A stretch of DNA of 64,000 nucleotides from Mesorhizobium sp. M2E.F.Ca.ET.219.01.1.1 (GCF_004016445.2 NZ_SADT02000003.1:1-64000); one strand, 5' to 3'. Numbered from the stretch's first letter, positions 20,807-29,780 are shown. Notes: a model not told the origin generated them from the sequence alone. Program-made: numbers and translations.

Positions 20807-21310
20807 TCAGGCTTCCAACGGCCGATAGCCGCCCCGCCAGTAGATCAGGGCCTGCCCGGAATCCTGCGTCCTCACCGCCTCGACCGAGCCGATGACGATC
20901 GAATGCGGGCCTCGGTCGATCATCTCGTCCAGGCTGCAATCGAACGCGGCCACCGCATCGGTGAGCAACGATGCGCCGGTCTTCAGCGTCGTCCACTCGA
21001 CGCCCTCATAACGGTCCTTGCCCTTGATGCCGCCGAAGCCGGAGAAGCGCTCGGCCACCCGCTGGTGCTGGGGCCCGAGCGAGTTGACGCCGAAATGCCG
21101 GTAGCGCTCGATGATCGGCCAGGTCGACGAGGAGCGGTTCACGCAGGCAATCACCTTCGGCGGCTCCGCCGACAGCGACACCACGGAAATGACAACGAGG
21201 CCGGTGCGGTCGTCGCCGACGCCGGCGGTGATGACGCTGACATTGCCGACGATGAGCCGCATGGCGGCGCGGAAATCCGCGACGCTGACGGGACCTTCCG
21301 GGTTGGCCAT
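20807..21310 (-). CDS. Flavin reductase family protein
   Basis: 167 residues of the flavin-reductase-like FMN-binding split barrel (HpaC type): FRAAMRLIVGNVSVITAG, then the VNRSSSTWPII and FGVNSLG flavin-contact segments and the C-terminal LIYWRGGYRPL. Such proteins supply reduced FMN/FAD to two-component monooxygenases, but no oxygenase partner is adjacent. AAGGAG precedes the start. It is convergent with ubiG, separated by 12 nt. Confidence 0.85.
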   Translation of the reverse strand: MANPEGPVSVADFRAAMRLIVGNVSVITAGVGDDRTGLVVISVVSLSAEPPKVIACVNRSSSTWPIIERYRHFGVNSLGPQHQRVAERFSGFGGIKGKDRYEGVEWTTLKTGASLLTDAVAAFDCSLDEMIDRGPHSIVIGSVEAVRTQDSGQALIYWRGGYRPLEA

Positions 21311-21469
21311 GGCTTTCTCCTTTTTTCGCCGAAAGCAATCTCAGGAAAGATGCGCAGTTGTTCTCTGTCTGGAACAGCGTCAAGACGAACTTAGGACTGG
21401 GACAGCGAGCCAAGGCGCTGCCACCCATCGCCGCCGTCATCCGCAGCCGGAGCCCGCGGGCAAAGAGGA

Positions 21470-22402
21470 TTAGCTACGGGATGATGCCGGCTCGATCCGA
21501 AGCGGCGCAGGCGCGCCGACCTGGCTTTGCGCCCTGGTCGTGATGAACACGCCCGCGGTGATAATGGCCGCACCCAGCCAGGTCAGAAGCTGGTAGTGCT
21601 CGCCGAGGAGGATCGTCCCGGCGAACAGGCCGACGGCCGCCGCCACATAACCGATCTGGCTGAGATAGACCGGGCCGCCGACGGCCTGCAGGCGGAAGAA
21701 GAAGACGAACATCGCCGAGGCCGAGGCGGCCTGTCCGACGACCACCAGCGGCACGCCGGCGAGCGATGCAAAGGCCTGCCAGCCCAAAAGCGTCCAAATG
21801 CCGACGAGGAGCAGCGTGGCCGAGGCCAGATGGCTGCCGACCGCCAGTTCGATCGGGCCGGTGCCCTCCGGCCAGTCGACAGTGCGATAAATATTGCCGG
21901 CCGCGAGGCTGACCGGGATGAGCAGCCCGATCGCCACCCAGAAATAATCCGCCGCCTGGCCGGCCTCGCCGCGCGTGAGCGCCACCATTACCGCGCCGAT
22001 GAAGCCGACGGCGATGCCGATGACGCCGAGCAGGTTCGGACGCCTGACGCCGAGCAGGATCGAGAACACCAGCGTGACCACTGGCGACAGCGTGAACATG
22101 ATGCCGGTATAGCCTGCGCCGAGATGCGGAATGGCGGAGAACATCAAAAGATTGGGGATGGCATACGAAATCGCGGCAGTGACGAAGAAATAACGCAGCT
22201 TGTGCGGGGTCAGCCGGATGCGCTCGCCGCGCAGCAGAAGCGCCAGCAACAGCACGCCGCCAGCGCCGAACGAGATAGTGAAAGCCCAGGCCATGGCAGG
22301 CACGCCGGCGGCGGTGGCGAGCTTGCCGAAGGGCAGCGTCATGCCGAGCAGGCCGCCGGTCACGACCAGAAGGCCGATCGCCGAATCCCAGAGAAATTTC
22401 AT
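21470..22402 (-). CDS. EamA/DMT family transporter
   Basis: 310 residues with about ten membrane segments in two EamA repeats, as in drug/metabolite exporters of the RhaT/YdcZ type. The substrate is unknown. It is divergent from a MarR regulator with a palindromic operator in the 99-nt gap, so it is the likely regulated target. Its ribosome site is weak. Confidence 0.85.
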   Translation of the reverse strand: MKFLWDSAIGLLVVTGGLLGMTLPFGKLATAAGVPAMAWAFTISFGAGGVLLLALLLRGERIRLTPHKLRYFFVTAAISYAIPNLLMFSAIPHLGAGYTGIMFTLSPVVTLVFSILLGVRRPNLLGVIGIAVGFIGAVMVALTRGEAGQAADYFWVAIGLLIPVSLAAGNIYRTVDWPEGTGPIELAVGSHLASATLLLVGIWTLLGWQAFASLAGVPLVVVGQAASASAMFVFFFRLQAVGGPVYLSQIGYVAAAVGLFAGTILLGEHYQLLTWLGAAIITAGVFITTRAQSQVGAPAPLRIEPASSRS

Positions 22403-22469
22403 CGGATTGTCCCGTCGCTGCGTGACCGCTTGGCGGCCGGTTCATCTTGCGGTAACATAGCGTAAAGAT

Positions 22470-22483
22470 TCTTGATGTCAAGA
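22470..22483. promoter_or_regulatory. Palindromic MarR-type operator
   Basis: TCTTGATGTCAAGA is a perfect inverted repeat (TCTTGA/TCAAGA, 2-nt spacer) in the gap between the divergent EamA and MarR genes. Its form is typical of MarR-family sites, and its place suggests autoregulation plus control of the exporter. Confidence 0.7.
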
Positions 22484-22501
22484 TACTTCGTGGTGAGCAA
22501 T

Positions 22502-22999
22502 ATGGACCGAGCAGGCAGGGCTATCGAACAGTGGCGGCGGGAGCGGCCGGATCTCGACGTGTCGCCGATGGGCGTCATCGGACGGCTGAATGAAGCCTCG
22601 GCGCTCATCGCGCGCGACCGGCTTGCGCCGGTCTTTGCCCGCTTCGGGCTGCAGTCCGGGGAATTCGACGTCCTGGCGACGCTGCGCCGGTCGGGCGCCC
22701 CCTACGCGCTGACGCCGACCGAACTCTACGAGGCGACGATGGTGACATCAGGCGCCATGACCGCCCGCCTCGATCGTCTGGAAAAGGCCGGTCTGACCCA
22801 ACGCGCGCCACACCCGAGCGACCGGCGCGGGGTTGTCGTGCAGCTCACCACGAAAGGCCTCGAGCTCACCGACACCGCACTCACCGCCCACGTCGCCAAC
22901 GAGCATGAAATCCTCGCCGGCCTGACGCAAGAGGACAGGGAAATGCTGGCGAAACTGCTTGAGAAACTGATCGGAAGCCTAGGCCAACCCGCCGTTTAG
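22502..22999 (+). CDS. MarR family transcriptional regulator
   Basis: 165 residues from ATG 22502 (GTGAG five bases upstream); earlier in-frame TTG/ATG codons lie inside the operator and are unlikely starts. Winged-helix features: LQSGEFDVLATLRRSG, LTPTELYEATMVTSGAMTAR (recognition helix), then LTQRAPHPSDRRGVVVQLT (wing). Probably represses itself and the divergent EamA exporter until an unknown, possibly phenolic, ligand binds. Confidence 0.9.
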   Translation: MDRAGRAIEQWRRERPDLDVSPMGVIGRLNEASALIARDRLAPVFARFGLQSGEFDVLATLRRSGAPYALTPTELYEATMVTSGAMTARLDRLEKAGLTQRAPHPSDRRGVVVQLTTKGLELTDTALTAHVANEHEILAGLTQEDREMLAKLLEKLIGSLGQPAV

Positions 23000-23034
23000 C
23001 GTGCCTTGATCTCTACCTTCGTGATTTGCACCAA

Positions 23035-23174
23035 GGTGTGTTGAGATTCAGGTCAGGCCGAGTCGAAAATGGTGGTTTGCGAGAACCGGAGCGGAGCGTA
23101 CTTAAAGTACGTGAGCACCGGAACCGCAGGAAGCCGCTATTCGCAGGCCGGCCTCACCTGAATATCGACACACC
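23035..23174. repeat. Long hairpin repeat, family D (copy 1)
   Basis: A 140-nt imperfect hairpin filling the convergent gap between marR and the DUF1178 gene. Outer arms GGTGTGTTGAGATTCAGG and its near-complement at 23157-23174 pair; the centre, GAGAACCGGAGCGGAGCGTA... to ...GTGAGCACCGGAA (23081-23123), is almost identical to the centre of copy 2 at 47290-47432. One extra A disrupts the central CGTACTTAAGTACG palindrome here. It may work as a bidirectional terminator. Confidence 0.75.
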
Positions 23175-23600
23175 TCAGTTGCGGTCGTCCGGAAAGCTTG
23201 GGATCGGCATGAACTCGACGCCGTCCTCGATCAGGCTTTGCGCCTCTTCCGGCGTCGCCTCGCCATAGATGCCGCGCGGATCGGTCTCGCCAAAGTGGAT
23301 CTTGCGCGCTTCCTCGGCGAACTTGTCGCCGACATAGTCGGCATTCTCGCGCACCTTCTCGGCCAGCGCCTTCAACTGCACCAGCGCCTGTTTCTGCGCT
23401 TCGCCCATGGCCAAAGCCATCTTTTCCTGCTTGCGCGAGGTCGAGACGGCCGGCGCCATCAGCGCCTTCTCTATCTTGTGCGAGCCGCAATTCGGGCAAT
23501 CGACGAAACCGCGCTTCTTCTGAGTGTCGAAGTCGTCATTGCTGCGAAACCAGGCTTCGAACTCGTGCTCGTGCTCGCAAACCAGGGAAAAGCGGATCAA
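23175..23600 (-). CDS. DUF1178 family protein
   Basis: 141 residues. The N-terminus (MIRFSLVCEHEHEFEAWF) and a CPNCGS knuckle near residue 35 suggest a small zinc site; the middle is charged and probably helical. The family has no known function. The TTG start overlaps the stop of the upstream amidase (TTGA), so the two are translationally coupled in the comF-grxC-amidase-DUF1178 cluster. Confidence 0.85.
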   Translation of the reverse strand: MIRFSLVCEHEHEFEAWFRSNDDFDTQKKRGFVDCPNCGSHKIEKALMAPAVSTSRKQEKMALAMGEAQKQALVQLKALAEKVRENADYVGDKFAEEARKIHFGETDPRGIYGEATPEEAQSLIEDGVEFMPIPSFPDDRN

Positions 23601-24463
23601 GAGGCAGCACCCCTGAGACGCGGCGCTTCGCCTGCGCCGGCATTGACGGTGAAGTCTCGCGCATTCCTGAGATTCGGGATCTTGCGGCGCGCGGCAAGCG
23701 ACTGCGCCGGATTGATCTCGGCGACGATCACTCCCGGCTCGTTATGCGCGGCCTCGGCGACGATGCGTCCCCAAGGGTCGACGATCAGCGAACGGCCATA
23801 GGTCTCGCGTCCGTCCTCATGCAGGCCGCCTTGCGCGGCGGCAACGACATAGGCGCCGTTCTCGATGGCGCGGGCACGCAGCAGCACATGCCAATGCGCC
23901 TCGCCGGTCTGGCGCGTGAAGGCGGCAGGCACCGTCAGCACCTCGGCTCCGGCCATCGCCTCGGCGCGGAACAGTTGCGGGAAGCGCAGGTCGTAGCAGA
24001 CCGCAAAGCCCAGCTTCGTTGCATTGATGTCGGCAACGACCGCTTCCGTTCCCGGCTCATAGGAAGCGGATTCGCGCCAGCTCTCGCCATTGTCGAGGTC
24101 GACATCGAACATGTGGATCTTGTCGTAGCCGGCAATCAGTGTGCCGTCGGGCGAAAACAGGAAGGCGCGGTTGGCGAGCTTGCCGTCGGCGCGGCGAATT
24201 GCCGTCGAGCCGATATGCAGGTGGATGCCGAGCTCCTTCGCCAACCTGCGCGCGGTGGCGACGACAATGTCCTTGTCCTCGGTGGTGAAGGCGGCCGCGC
24301 CGGCTTCCTTGTCGCGCACCAGCGCGCCGGTCATTTCCGGCGTCTGGACATAGGTCGCGCCCTGACCGGCGGCCTGGCGGACCAGGATTTCCATGTCGGC
24401 GGCATTGCGCTCGGGGCTCGTGCCCGAACGCATCTGCACGGCGGCGGCCTTGAAAACACCCAT
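23597..24463 (-). CDS. Carbon-nitrogen hydrolase, Nit2-like amidase
   Basis: 288 residues of the nitrilase superfamily with the Glu-Lys-Cys triad visible: QTPEMTGAL (Glu), GYDKIHMFDVD (Lys) and GFAVCYDLRFPQLFR (Cys). This is the Nit1/Nit2 subtype, known to hydrolyse deaminated glutathione or omega-amidate substrates; exact substrate is inferred. The neighbouring glutaredoxin fits a glutathione-repair role. ATG 24463 has GGGAGA upstream; an ATG at 24469 overlaps the grxC stop (ATGA). Confidence 0.88.
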   Translation of the reverse strand: MGVFKAAAVQMRSGTSPERNAADMEILVRQAAGQGATYVQTPEMTGALVRDKEAGAAAFTTEDKDIVVATARRLAKELGIHLHIGSTAIRRADGKLANRAFLFSPDGTLIAGYDKIHMFDVDLDNGESWRESASYEPGTEAVVADINATKLGFAVCYDLRFPQLFRAEAMAGAEVLTVPAAFTRQTGEAHWHVLLRARAIENGAYVVAAAQGGLHEDGRETYGRSLIVDPWGRIVAEAAHNEPGVIVAEINPAQSLAARRKIPNLRNARDFTVNAGAGEAPRLRGAAS

Positions 24464-24465
24464 GA

Positions 24466-24729
24466 TCATCTCCCGTTGGCGAGCATCACATCCAGCCGGC
24501 CCTGCGACTCCAGCTCATGGAGATCGTCGCAGCCGCCGACATGCGTGTCGCCGATGAAAATCTGCGGAAAGGTGGTTCGCCCATGCGCCTTGGAAATCAT
24601 TTCCTGGCGCAGTTCCGGCGAGAACGAGGCATCGTGCTCCGTATAGCTCACACCCTTGCGGTCGAGCAGCCGTTTGGCGGCGCTGCAGTAGCCGCACATC
24701 ATCCTTGTATAGATCGTCACATCGACCAT
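24466..24729 (-). CDS. grxC: Glutaredoxin 3
   Basis: 87-residue dithiol glutaredoxin with the active site CGYC at residues 12-15, the cis-Pro TFPQIFIGD segment and HVGGCDDL for glutathione binding. Reduces protein disulfides and glutathionylated proteins. Overlaps the downstream amidase by a few bases and lies 76 nt after comF, all transcribed leftward. Confidence 0.95.
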   Translation of the reverse strand: MVDVTIYTRMMCGYCSAAKRLLDRKGVSYTEHDASFSPELRQEMISKAHGRTTFPQIFIGDTHVGGCDDLHELESQGRLDVMLANGR

Positions 24730-24805
24730 CAGTCACAATCCTGCCAGTGCATATCGCCCAATGGTTGCATGACAGCGACCCGCACCAAAAACAACACTTG
24801 GGTTT

Positions 24806-25561
24806 CTATATAGTCGCGGACTCATCGGCCCGAAAGTCCCCCGGCAAGACCCGGGCGAAGGTCAGCACGTCGACCGCCCCGGCGCCGCCCCTCTTCAGCG
24901 CCTTGGCGACCGCCCTCACCGTGGCGCCGGTAGTGTAGACATCGTCGACGACCAGCACCCGGCGGCCCGAGATTTGGATCTCGGCGTCCGGTAGAACGCG
25001 GAAGGCGGCGCGCACATTCTCTTCGCGCTCATGCCGTTCGAGCCCGACCTGCTGGCGCGTCAGCTTCACGCGTTTGACCGCGGATGGCGAGAATGGCAGC
25101 CCGCTGAGCTTTGCAACGGCGCGTCCAAGCTCCGCAGACTGGTTGAACTGGCGCCGGAAGAAGCGCCGCCAGTGCAACGGAACCGGCACGACCAGATCGG
25201 CCTCGCCAATCAGTTCCGCGCCGGCGCGGACCATCCAGTTCGCCATCCAGGGCGCCAGGTCCGTCCGGTCCTGGTATTTCAGCCCCTGAACCATCTGCCG
25301 TGCGACGCCCGAATAGATGACGGCGGCCCGCGCCCGTTCGAAGGGCGGCGGATCGGCGATCGCTTCCGCCGACAGAAACCCCTCGCCCATGTCGTGGGTG
25401 AAGGGCGTTCCCATCACCGGGCACCAGGGTCTTTCCAGCATCCTGAGCTTCGGCCAGCAGGCGCCGCACAAAACGCCGGGCTGCGACACATGGCGACGGC
25501 AGCCGGCGCAAACCGGCGGAAACAACAGACGCGCCGGCCAGGCCAGTGCCTGCCGCGTCAT
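24806..25561 (-). CDS. comF: ComF family protein (phosphoribosyltransferase-like)
   Basis: About 251 residues. An N-terminal zinc-ribbon (VCAGCRRHV, then LCGACWP) is followed by a PRTase domain ending in the PRPP loop VLVVDDVYTTGATVRA. ComF is needed for DNA uptake in competent bacteria and acts in cytosol; outside competence its role is unclear. I start at ATG 25561 (MTRQALAWPARLLFPP). The frame stays open to 25672, where it would begin at the same base as the divergent methyltransferase, leaving no room for a promoter. Confidence 0.85.
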   Translation of the reverse strand: MTRQALAWPARLLFPPVCAGCRRHVSQPGVLCGACWPKLRMLERPWCPVMGTPFTHDMGEGFLSAEAIADPPPFERARAAVIYSGVARQMVQGLKYQDRTDLAPWMANWMVRAGAELIGEADLVVPVPLHWRRFFRRQFNQSAELGRAVAKLSGLPFSPSAVKRVKLTRQQVGLERHEREENVRAAFRVLPDAEIQISGRRVLVVDDVYTTGATVRAVAKALKRGGAGAVDVLTFARVLPGDFRADESATI

Positions 25562-25671
25562 GTCCGGAACCGCGCTGGTCTTGATCTTGTGCACCGGATC
25601 GGCCACGTGAAAGGAAGCCCCGCGCCACCTTAACACCACTCCGGCGGGCGCGGACAACAGGAAGCTTTTCA

Positions 25672-26544
25672 TTGCAGCCTTTGATCGACACTGAGCTCTG
25701 GCTCGCGCGCATGCGCCGGGCTCTCGCCCGCCCCGTCGAGGGTGCCGATTTCCTGATGCGGCGGGCGGCCGAAGACCTTGCCGACCGGCTGGGTGCCGTC
25801 GAGCGCCGCTTCGGCAAGGCGGCCGCGCTGTTCTGCCAGACGTCAGCGGCGGTCGAGGTGCTCGCAGCCAGCGGCAAGGTCGGCGAGATTGTGCGTGTCG
25901 AGATGGATGAAGCGCTTCTCGCCGGCGGGCCGGGCCTGGTAGCGCCGCCCGAGACCGTGCCGTTCGAGGACGGCAGCCTCGATCTCGTCGTCTCCCTGCT
26001 CTCGCTGCACGCGATGAACGACATTCCCGGCGTGCTGGCGCAAATCCGCCGCGCGCTGAAACCGGACGGGCTTTTCCTTGGCGCTCTCGCCGGCGCGGGT
26101 ACGCTCGCGGAGTTGCGCGAAAGCATGCTGACGGCCGAGACGGAGCTTTACGGCGGCGCGAGCCCGCGCATCCTTCCTTTCACCGACGTGCGCGATGCGG
26201 GTGCGCTGTTGCAGCGCGCCGGCCTGGCACTGCCGGTGGCCGATGTCGAGACGGTGACGGTGCGCTACGACACGCTGTTCGATCTGGCTAGCGACCTGCG
26301 CGCCATGGGCGAGACCAGCCCGCTCATCGACCGCAGCCGGCGGCCGGGCAGCAGACGCCTGTTTGCCCGTGCCGCCGAAATCTACGCTGAACGGTTTTCG
26401 GACCCGGATGGCCGCATCCGCGCAAGCTTTCCGATTGTCTGGATGTCCGGTTGGGCGCCTGACGCCTCCCAGCAAAAGCCGCTCAAGCCGGGGTCAGCCA
26501 AAGTATCGCTGAAGGCGATCCTGGAGAACCCGCCCAAGGGTTGA
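25672..26544 (+). CDS. SAM-dependent methyltransferase-like protein (NDUFAF5/BioC family)
   Basis: 290 residues from a TTG at 25672 with AGGAAG eight bases upstream. The N-terminus (RMRRALARPVEGADFLMRRA) and the central DLVVSLLSLHAMNDIPGVL and RRALKPDGLFLGALAG match the alphaproteobacterial NDUFAF5/BioC-like family. The glycine-rich SAM motif I is degenerate, so activity is uncertain. Mitochondrial NDUFAF5 acts in complex I assembly; that role is not shown here. The first ATG is far inside the conserved region. Confidence 0.75.
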   Translation: MQPLIDTELWLARMRRALARPVEGADFLMRRAAEDLADRLGAVERRFGKAAALFCQTSAAVEVLAASGKVGEIVRVEMDEALLAGGPGLVAPPETVPFEDGSLDLVVSLLSLHAMNDIPGVLAQIRRALKPDGLFLGALAGAGTLAELRESMLTAETELYGGASPRILPFTDVRDAGALLQRAGLALPVADVETVTVRYDTLFDLASDLRAMGETSPLIDRSRRPGSRRLFARAAEIYAERFSDPDGRIRASFPIVWMSGWAPDASQQKPLKPGSAKVSLKAILENPPKG

Positions 26545-26573
26545 CCGCGTCTCTGATTGCCGGCTCGGCTTCG

Positions 26574-26759
26574 TCAGTGGGAGAAGGCCTGCACCAACCT
26601 GCTGTTGTTGTCGCTGAACAACCACTGGAGCGCGTCCGCGGCCCTGCCCACGCCGCCGATGATTGTAAGCGAGAGCACAGCAACGATCAGGCCATATTCG
26701 ATGGCCGTGGCGCCCGTCTCATCTCTTACGAATTGCTGCAGCAGGTTTTTCATGGTCAT
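26574..26759 (-). CDS. Flp family type IVb pilin
   Basis: 61 residues: short basic leader (MTMKNLLQQFVRDE), then GATAIEYGLIVAVLSL, the Flp pilin signature with processing before the hydrophobic helix and Glu five residues on. Flp pilins are the subunits of Tad pili. No tad/cpa genes are nearby in this window, so it is an orphan pilin gene that would need secretion machinery encoded elsewhere. Confidence 0.9.
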   Translation of the reverse strand: MTMKNLLQQFVRDETGATAIEYGLIVAVLSLTIIGGVGRAADALQWLFSDNNSRLVQAFSH

Positions 26760-26864
26760 CCATCCCTTATGCAGAAATTCTAATGTCCTACCCGTTAAGA
26801 AAGGTTAACGGCAAAAGCTTAACAGCGAGTGAAATGCCGGTGTCCCAAAAAATCATTAACCATG

Positions 26865-27185
26865 TCAGCACTCGCCGCTGCGGCTGCCGTCATTGCGGAT
26901 GACGCAGATTGAACTGGGCATCGGCTGCAGCACACTGCGGCGCACCGTATATGTATTGGTGCGATGGCCGATCGATCCGGTCGCTGTCATGTCGAGCCCG
27001 ACGGCCAAGCCGTCGCGAGCGCCCTGCGATCGCGTCTGGCTGTCCAGCAAAGGCGTTGCGATCAGCGCCAGCGCCACGGCTGCCGAGCCGAAGAGAAGCG
27101 TGATTCGCAGGATGCCCATGCCGGCATCCGCAGCGCGGAAGCCGCGGTCGGGCCGGATCGAGTCCCACTCTCTTTCAAGGCTCAT
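26865..27185 (-). CDS. Hypothetical protein with one membrane segment
   Basis: 106 residues from ATG 27185 (GGGAA eight bases upstream). It has a short charged N-terminus (MSLEREWDSIRPDRGFR), one hydrophobic helix (GILRITLLFGSAAVALALI) and a C-terminal part ending in a Cys pair about 14 residues apart, probably outside the inner membrane. I do not recognise the family. It is parallel to and just upstream of the Flp pilin gene, so a link to pilus or envelope function is possible but unproven. Confidence 0.6.
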   Translation of the reverse strand: MSLEREWDSIRPDRGFRAADAGMGILRITLLFGSAAVALALIATPLLDSQTRSQGARDGLAVGLDMTATGSIGHRTNTYTVRRSVLQPMPSSICVIRNDGSRSGEC

Positions 27186-27340
27186 GCCGTGTTTCCCACA
27201 GTCATCGACGATCTCGCCGCGCGAAACGGCCCCGTGCAATTTTTCACGTCGAGATAAATCTTCCATTAACGCTGGCTAAAGCAGCTCTGGAAAACGACGC
27301 TTCCAGCAAATGGTGAACGGCGGCGAAGGCAGGTCGCGAA

Positions 27341-27763
27341 TTACAGCAGGTCGATGAGGAACTGGATCAGCGGTGCGTCGGCCGGCGGCATCGGGTAGTC
27401 GCGCATCTGCCGCGGCCTGACCCATTTCAGCCCCTGCCCTTCCCTGGGTTGCGCGATCCCGCGAAAGCGGCGACAGACATAGAGCGGCATCAGGAGATGG
27501 AAATCGTCATAGGAATGGCTGGCGAAGGTGAGAGGCGCCAGGCACGGAATCTCGGTCTCGATGCCCAGTTCCTCATGCAGCTCGCGGACCAGGCACTCCT
27601 CCGGCGTCTCGCCGGGCTCGACCTTGCCGCCCGGGAACTCCCACAGGCCTGCAAGCTGCTTGCCTTCGGGGCGCTGCGCCAGGAGCACGCGCCGGTCGTT
27701 ATCGACCAGCGCGCAGGCGGCGACCAGCAGCAGGCGTTTTCCGGCTGGCTTCATCTCGCTCAT
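27341..27763 (-). CDS. mutT: 8-oxo-dGTP diphosphatase, Nudix/MutT type
   Basis: 140 residues from ATG 27763, which overlaps the stop of the upstream GNAT gene (ATGA). The Nudix box is complete: GGKVEPGETPEECLVRELHE with EELGI following. RPEGKQLAGLWEFPGG is typical of MutT, which clears oxidised dGTP. Last gene of the argJ-GNAT-mutT cluster, a common rhizobial order. Confidence 0.9.
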   Translation of the reverse strand: MSEMKPAGKRLLLVAACALVDNDRRVLLAQRPEGKQLAGLWEFPGGKVEPGETPEECLVRELHEELGIETEIPCLAPLTFASHSYDDFHLLMPLYVCRRFRGIAQPREGQGLKWVRPRQMRDYPMPPADAPLIQFLIDLL

Positions 27764-28539
27764 GCGCCCGGCGGCCGTCGATAGTGGTAGCGGTAGACTT
27801 CCTCGAAGCCGAGCGACCGGTAGAGCGAGAGCGCCGGCGCATTGCCGGCCTCGACCTGCAGCCAGGCCTCGCGCGCGCCGCGCAGCCGCGCCCATTTCAG
27901 CGCCGATAGAATGAGATTGCTGCCATGGCCCTGTTTGCGCGCCGATTTTTCGGTGGCGACCTCGAATAGGCCGGCGAGATCGCCATCATGGACGCAGATC
28001 AGCGTCGCCAGCGGCTCATTGCCGTCCTCCAGCGCGAACAACCCAGCTTCGGGCTGGATGGCGCCGATAACCTCGGACAGGCCGGGCCGCAGCGAGGCAT
28101 CCGAGCCGCTGGTTCTCAACGACGCGCCGATGAAGCGGCTGATGTCCTTGAGCGGTATCTGGTCCATGGCCGCGCCGAGCTCGAGGTCCTTCAACGGCAG
28201 CCGCATGACCATGGATTCGTCGAACCTGTTCCAGCCGGCCTTGTCGAGATGCGTGGACAGCACCTGCCCCGACAGCGGCGACATGCGAAAGGTCAGCGGC
28301 CTGCCATAGGCATCGAAGCGGCGCGCGGCGCGGCCGATGCGCTCCTCGATGGCGTGCGTGTCGCCCGGATCGAGCGGATTGACCGAGTTGAGCCGCTTGG
28401 CGGGGTGCCCGGCGGTCAGCCGCACCACCCAGGTGCCGTCATAATGGACGGCCGCCGCCGGCCAGGCGCGAAAGCCTGCCGCCTCGTAGCGGCGCACGAC
28501 CGCCAGCACGCTTGCCGGATGCCTGGACACCGGCGCCAT
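27760..28539 (-). CDS. GNAT family N-acetyltransferase
   Basis: About 259 residues from ATG 28539, whose first base overlaps the argJ stop. The acetyl-CoA site is in the C-terminal half (FEVATEKSARKQGHGSNLI, then LQVEAGNAPALSLYRSLGF). The N-terminal half is less conserved and may bind substrate. Substrate unknown; coupling to argJ and mutT suggests co-regulation rather than a shared pathway. Confidence 0.85.
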   Translation of the reverse strand: MAPVSRHPASVLAVVRRYEAAGFRAWPAAAVHYDGTWVVRLTAGHPAKRLNSVNPLDPGDTHAIEERIGRAARRFDAYGRPLTFRMSPLSGQVLSTHLDKAGWNRFDESMVMRLPLKDLELGAAMDQIPLKDISRFIGASLRTSGSDASLRPGLSEVIGAIQPEAGLFALEDGNEPLATLICVHDGDLAGLFEVATEKSARKQGHGSNLILSALKWARLRGAREAWLQVEAGNAPALSLYRSLGFEEVYRYHYRRPPGA

Positions 28540-29780
28540 CAGCTCCGGTAGTCGCCATTGATGGCGACATATTCCTTGGTGAGGTCGCAGGTCCAAACCG
28601 TCGCCTTGCCGCGGCCGATGCCGATATCGGCGCGGATGCGGATGTCGTCGCGCTTCATGTAGGCGGACGTCGCCTCCTCCGAATAGGCCGGATCGCGCTC
28701 GCCCTCATGCGCGAGCCGGTTGTCGCCGAACCAGATCGACAGCCGGTCGCGGTCTGCCGGCTCGCCGGCCTTGCCAACGGCCATGACGACGCGGCCCCAA
28801 TTGGCGTCCTCGCCGGCGACGGCGGTCTTGACCAGCGGCGAATTGGCGATCGACAGCGCGATCCGCTTGGCCGAACGCGCCGACTTGGCGCCGGTCACCG
28901 TGACCTCGACCTGCTTGCGCGCGCCCTCGCCGTCGCGCACGACTTGCAGCGCCAGCGACTTCAACACCTTGCCGAGCGCCCGTCGGAACGCGCCGAGCCG
29001 CGCGTCCTTGGCATCGCTGATCGCCGGCGCGCCGCGCGCGGCGGCCTTGCCGGTGGCGAAGATGAGCAGCGTGTCGCTGGTCGAGGTATCGCTGTCGACG
29101 GTCACCGCGTTGAAGGTCTTGGCCGTGCCGCGCGACAACAGATCCTGCAGCACGGGCGCCGCGATCGGCGCGTCGGTGGCGATGAAGGAAAGCATCGTCG
29201 CCATGTCGGGCGCGATCATGCCGGCGCCCTTGGCGATGCCGTTGATGGTCACGTCGGTATCGCCGAGCTTGACCGTCGCCGTCGCCACCTTTGGATAGGT
29301 GTCGGTGGTCATGATAGCCTTTGCCGCCTCGGTCCACAGATCGGGCTTTCCGTCCTTGACCAGGCCGGTGAGCAGATGGCTGAATTTGGTGGTGTCAAGC
29401 GGCTCGCCGATAACGCCGGTCGAGGCCAGGAACACCTCGCTCTCGGAACATCCTGCGGCCTTGGCCGCCGCCTCGCCGGTCAGCGCGGTCGAGGCCTTGC
29501 CCTTCTTGCCGGTGAAGGCGTTGGCATTGCCGGAATTGACCACCAGCACGCGCGCCTTGCCGTCAGGCAGGTTCTGGCGGCAGAAGTCGACCGGCGCCGA
29601 CGGGCATTTCGACCTGGTGAAGACGCCGGCGACAGCCGTGCCCGGATCGAAGACCATGGCGAGCAGGTCGGTTCTGTTCCGGTATTTGATGCCCGCTTCG
29701 GCAGTCGCGATGCGCACACCCTCGATGACCGGCATCTTCGGATATTTCTTCGGTGCGAGCGGCGAGATCGTAGCGGACAT
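28539..29780 (-). CDS. argJ: Bifunctional glutamate N-acetyltransferase / amino-acid acetyltransferase ArgJ
   Basis: Recycles the acetyl group from N-acetylornithine to glutamate in arginine synthesis. 413 residues from ATG 29780, normal length. The autoproteolysis site is clear: APDMATMLSFIATDAPI, where Thr of ATML becomes the nucleophile and new N-terminus of the beta chain. Other family segments: VVNSGNANAFTG and EDANWGRVVMAVGK. The frame is open far upstream of 29780 but through a regulator on the other strand. Confidence 0.95.
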   Translation of the reverse strand: MSATISPLAPKKYPKMPVIEGVRIATAEAGIKYRNRTDLLAMVFDPGTAVAGVFTRSKCPSAPVDFCRQNLPDGKARVLVVNSGNANAFTGKKGKASTALTGEAAAKAAGCSESEVFLASTGVIGEPLDTTKFSHLLTGLVKDGKPDLWTEAAKAIMTTDTYPKVATATVKLGDTDVTINGIAKGAGMIAPDMATMLSFIATDAPIAAPVLQDLLSRGTAKTFNAVTVDSDTSTSDTLLIFATGKAAARGAPAISDAKDARLGAFRRALGKVLKSLALQVVRDGEGARKQVEVTVTGAKSARSAKRIALSIANSPLVKTAVAGEDANWGRVVMAVGKAGEPADRDRLSIWFGDNRLAHEGERDPAYSEEATSAYMKRDDIRIRADIGIGRGKATVWTCDLTKEYVAINGDYRS

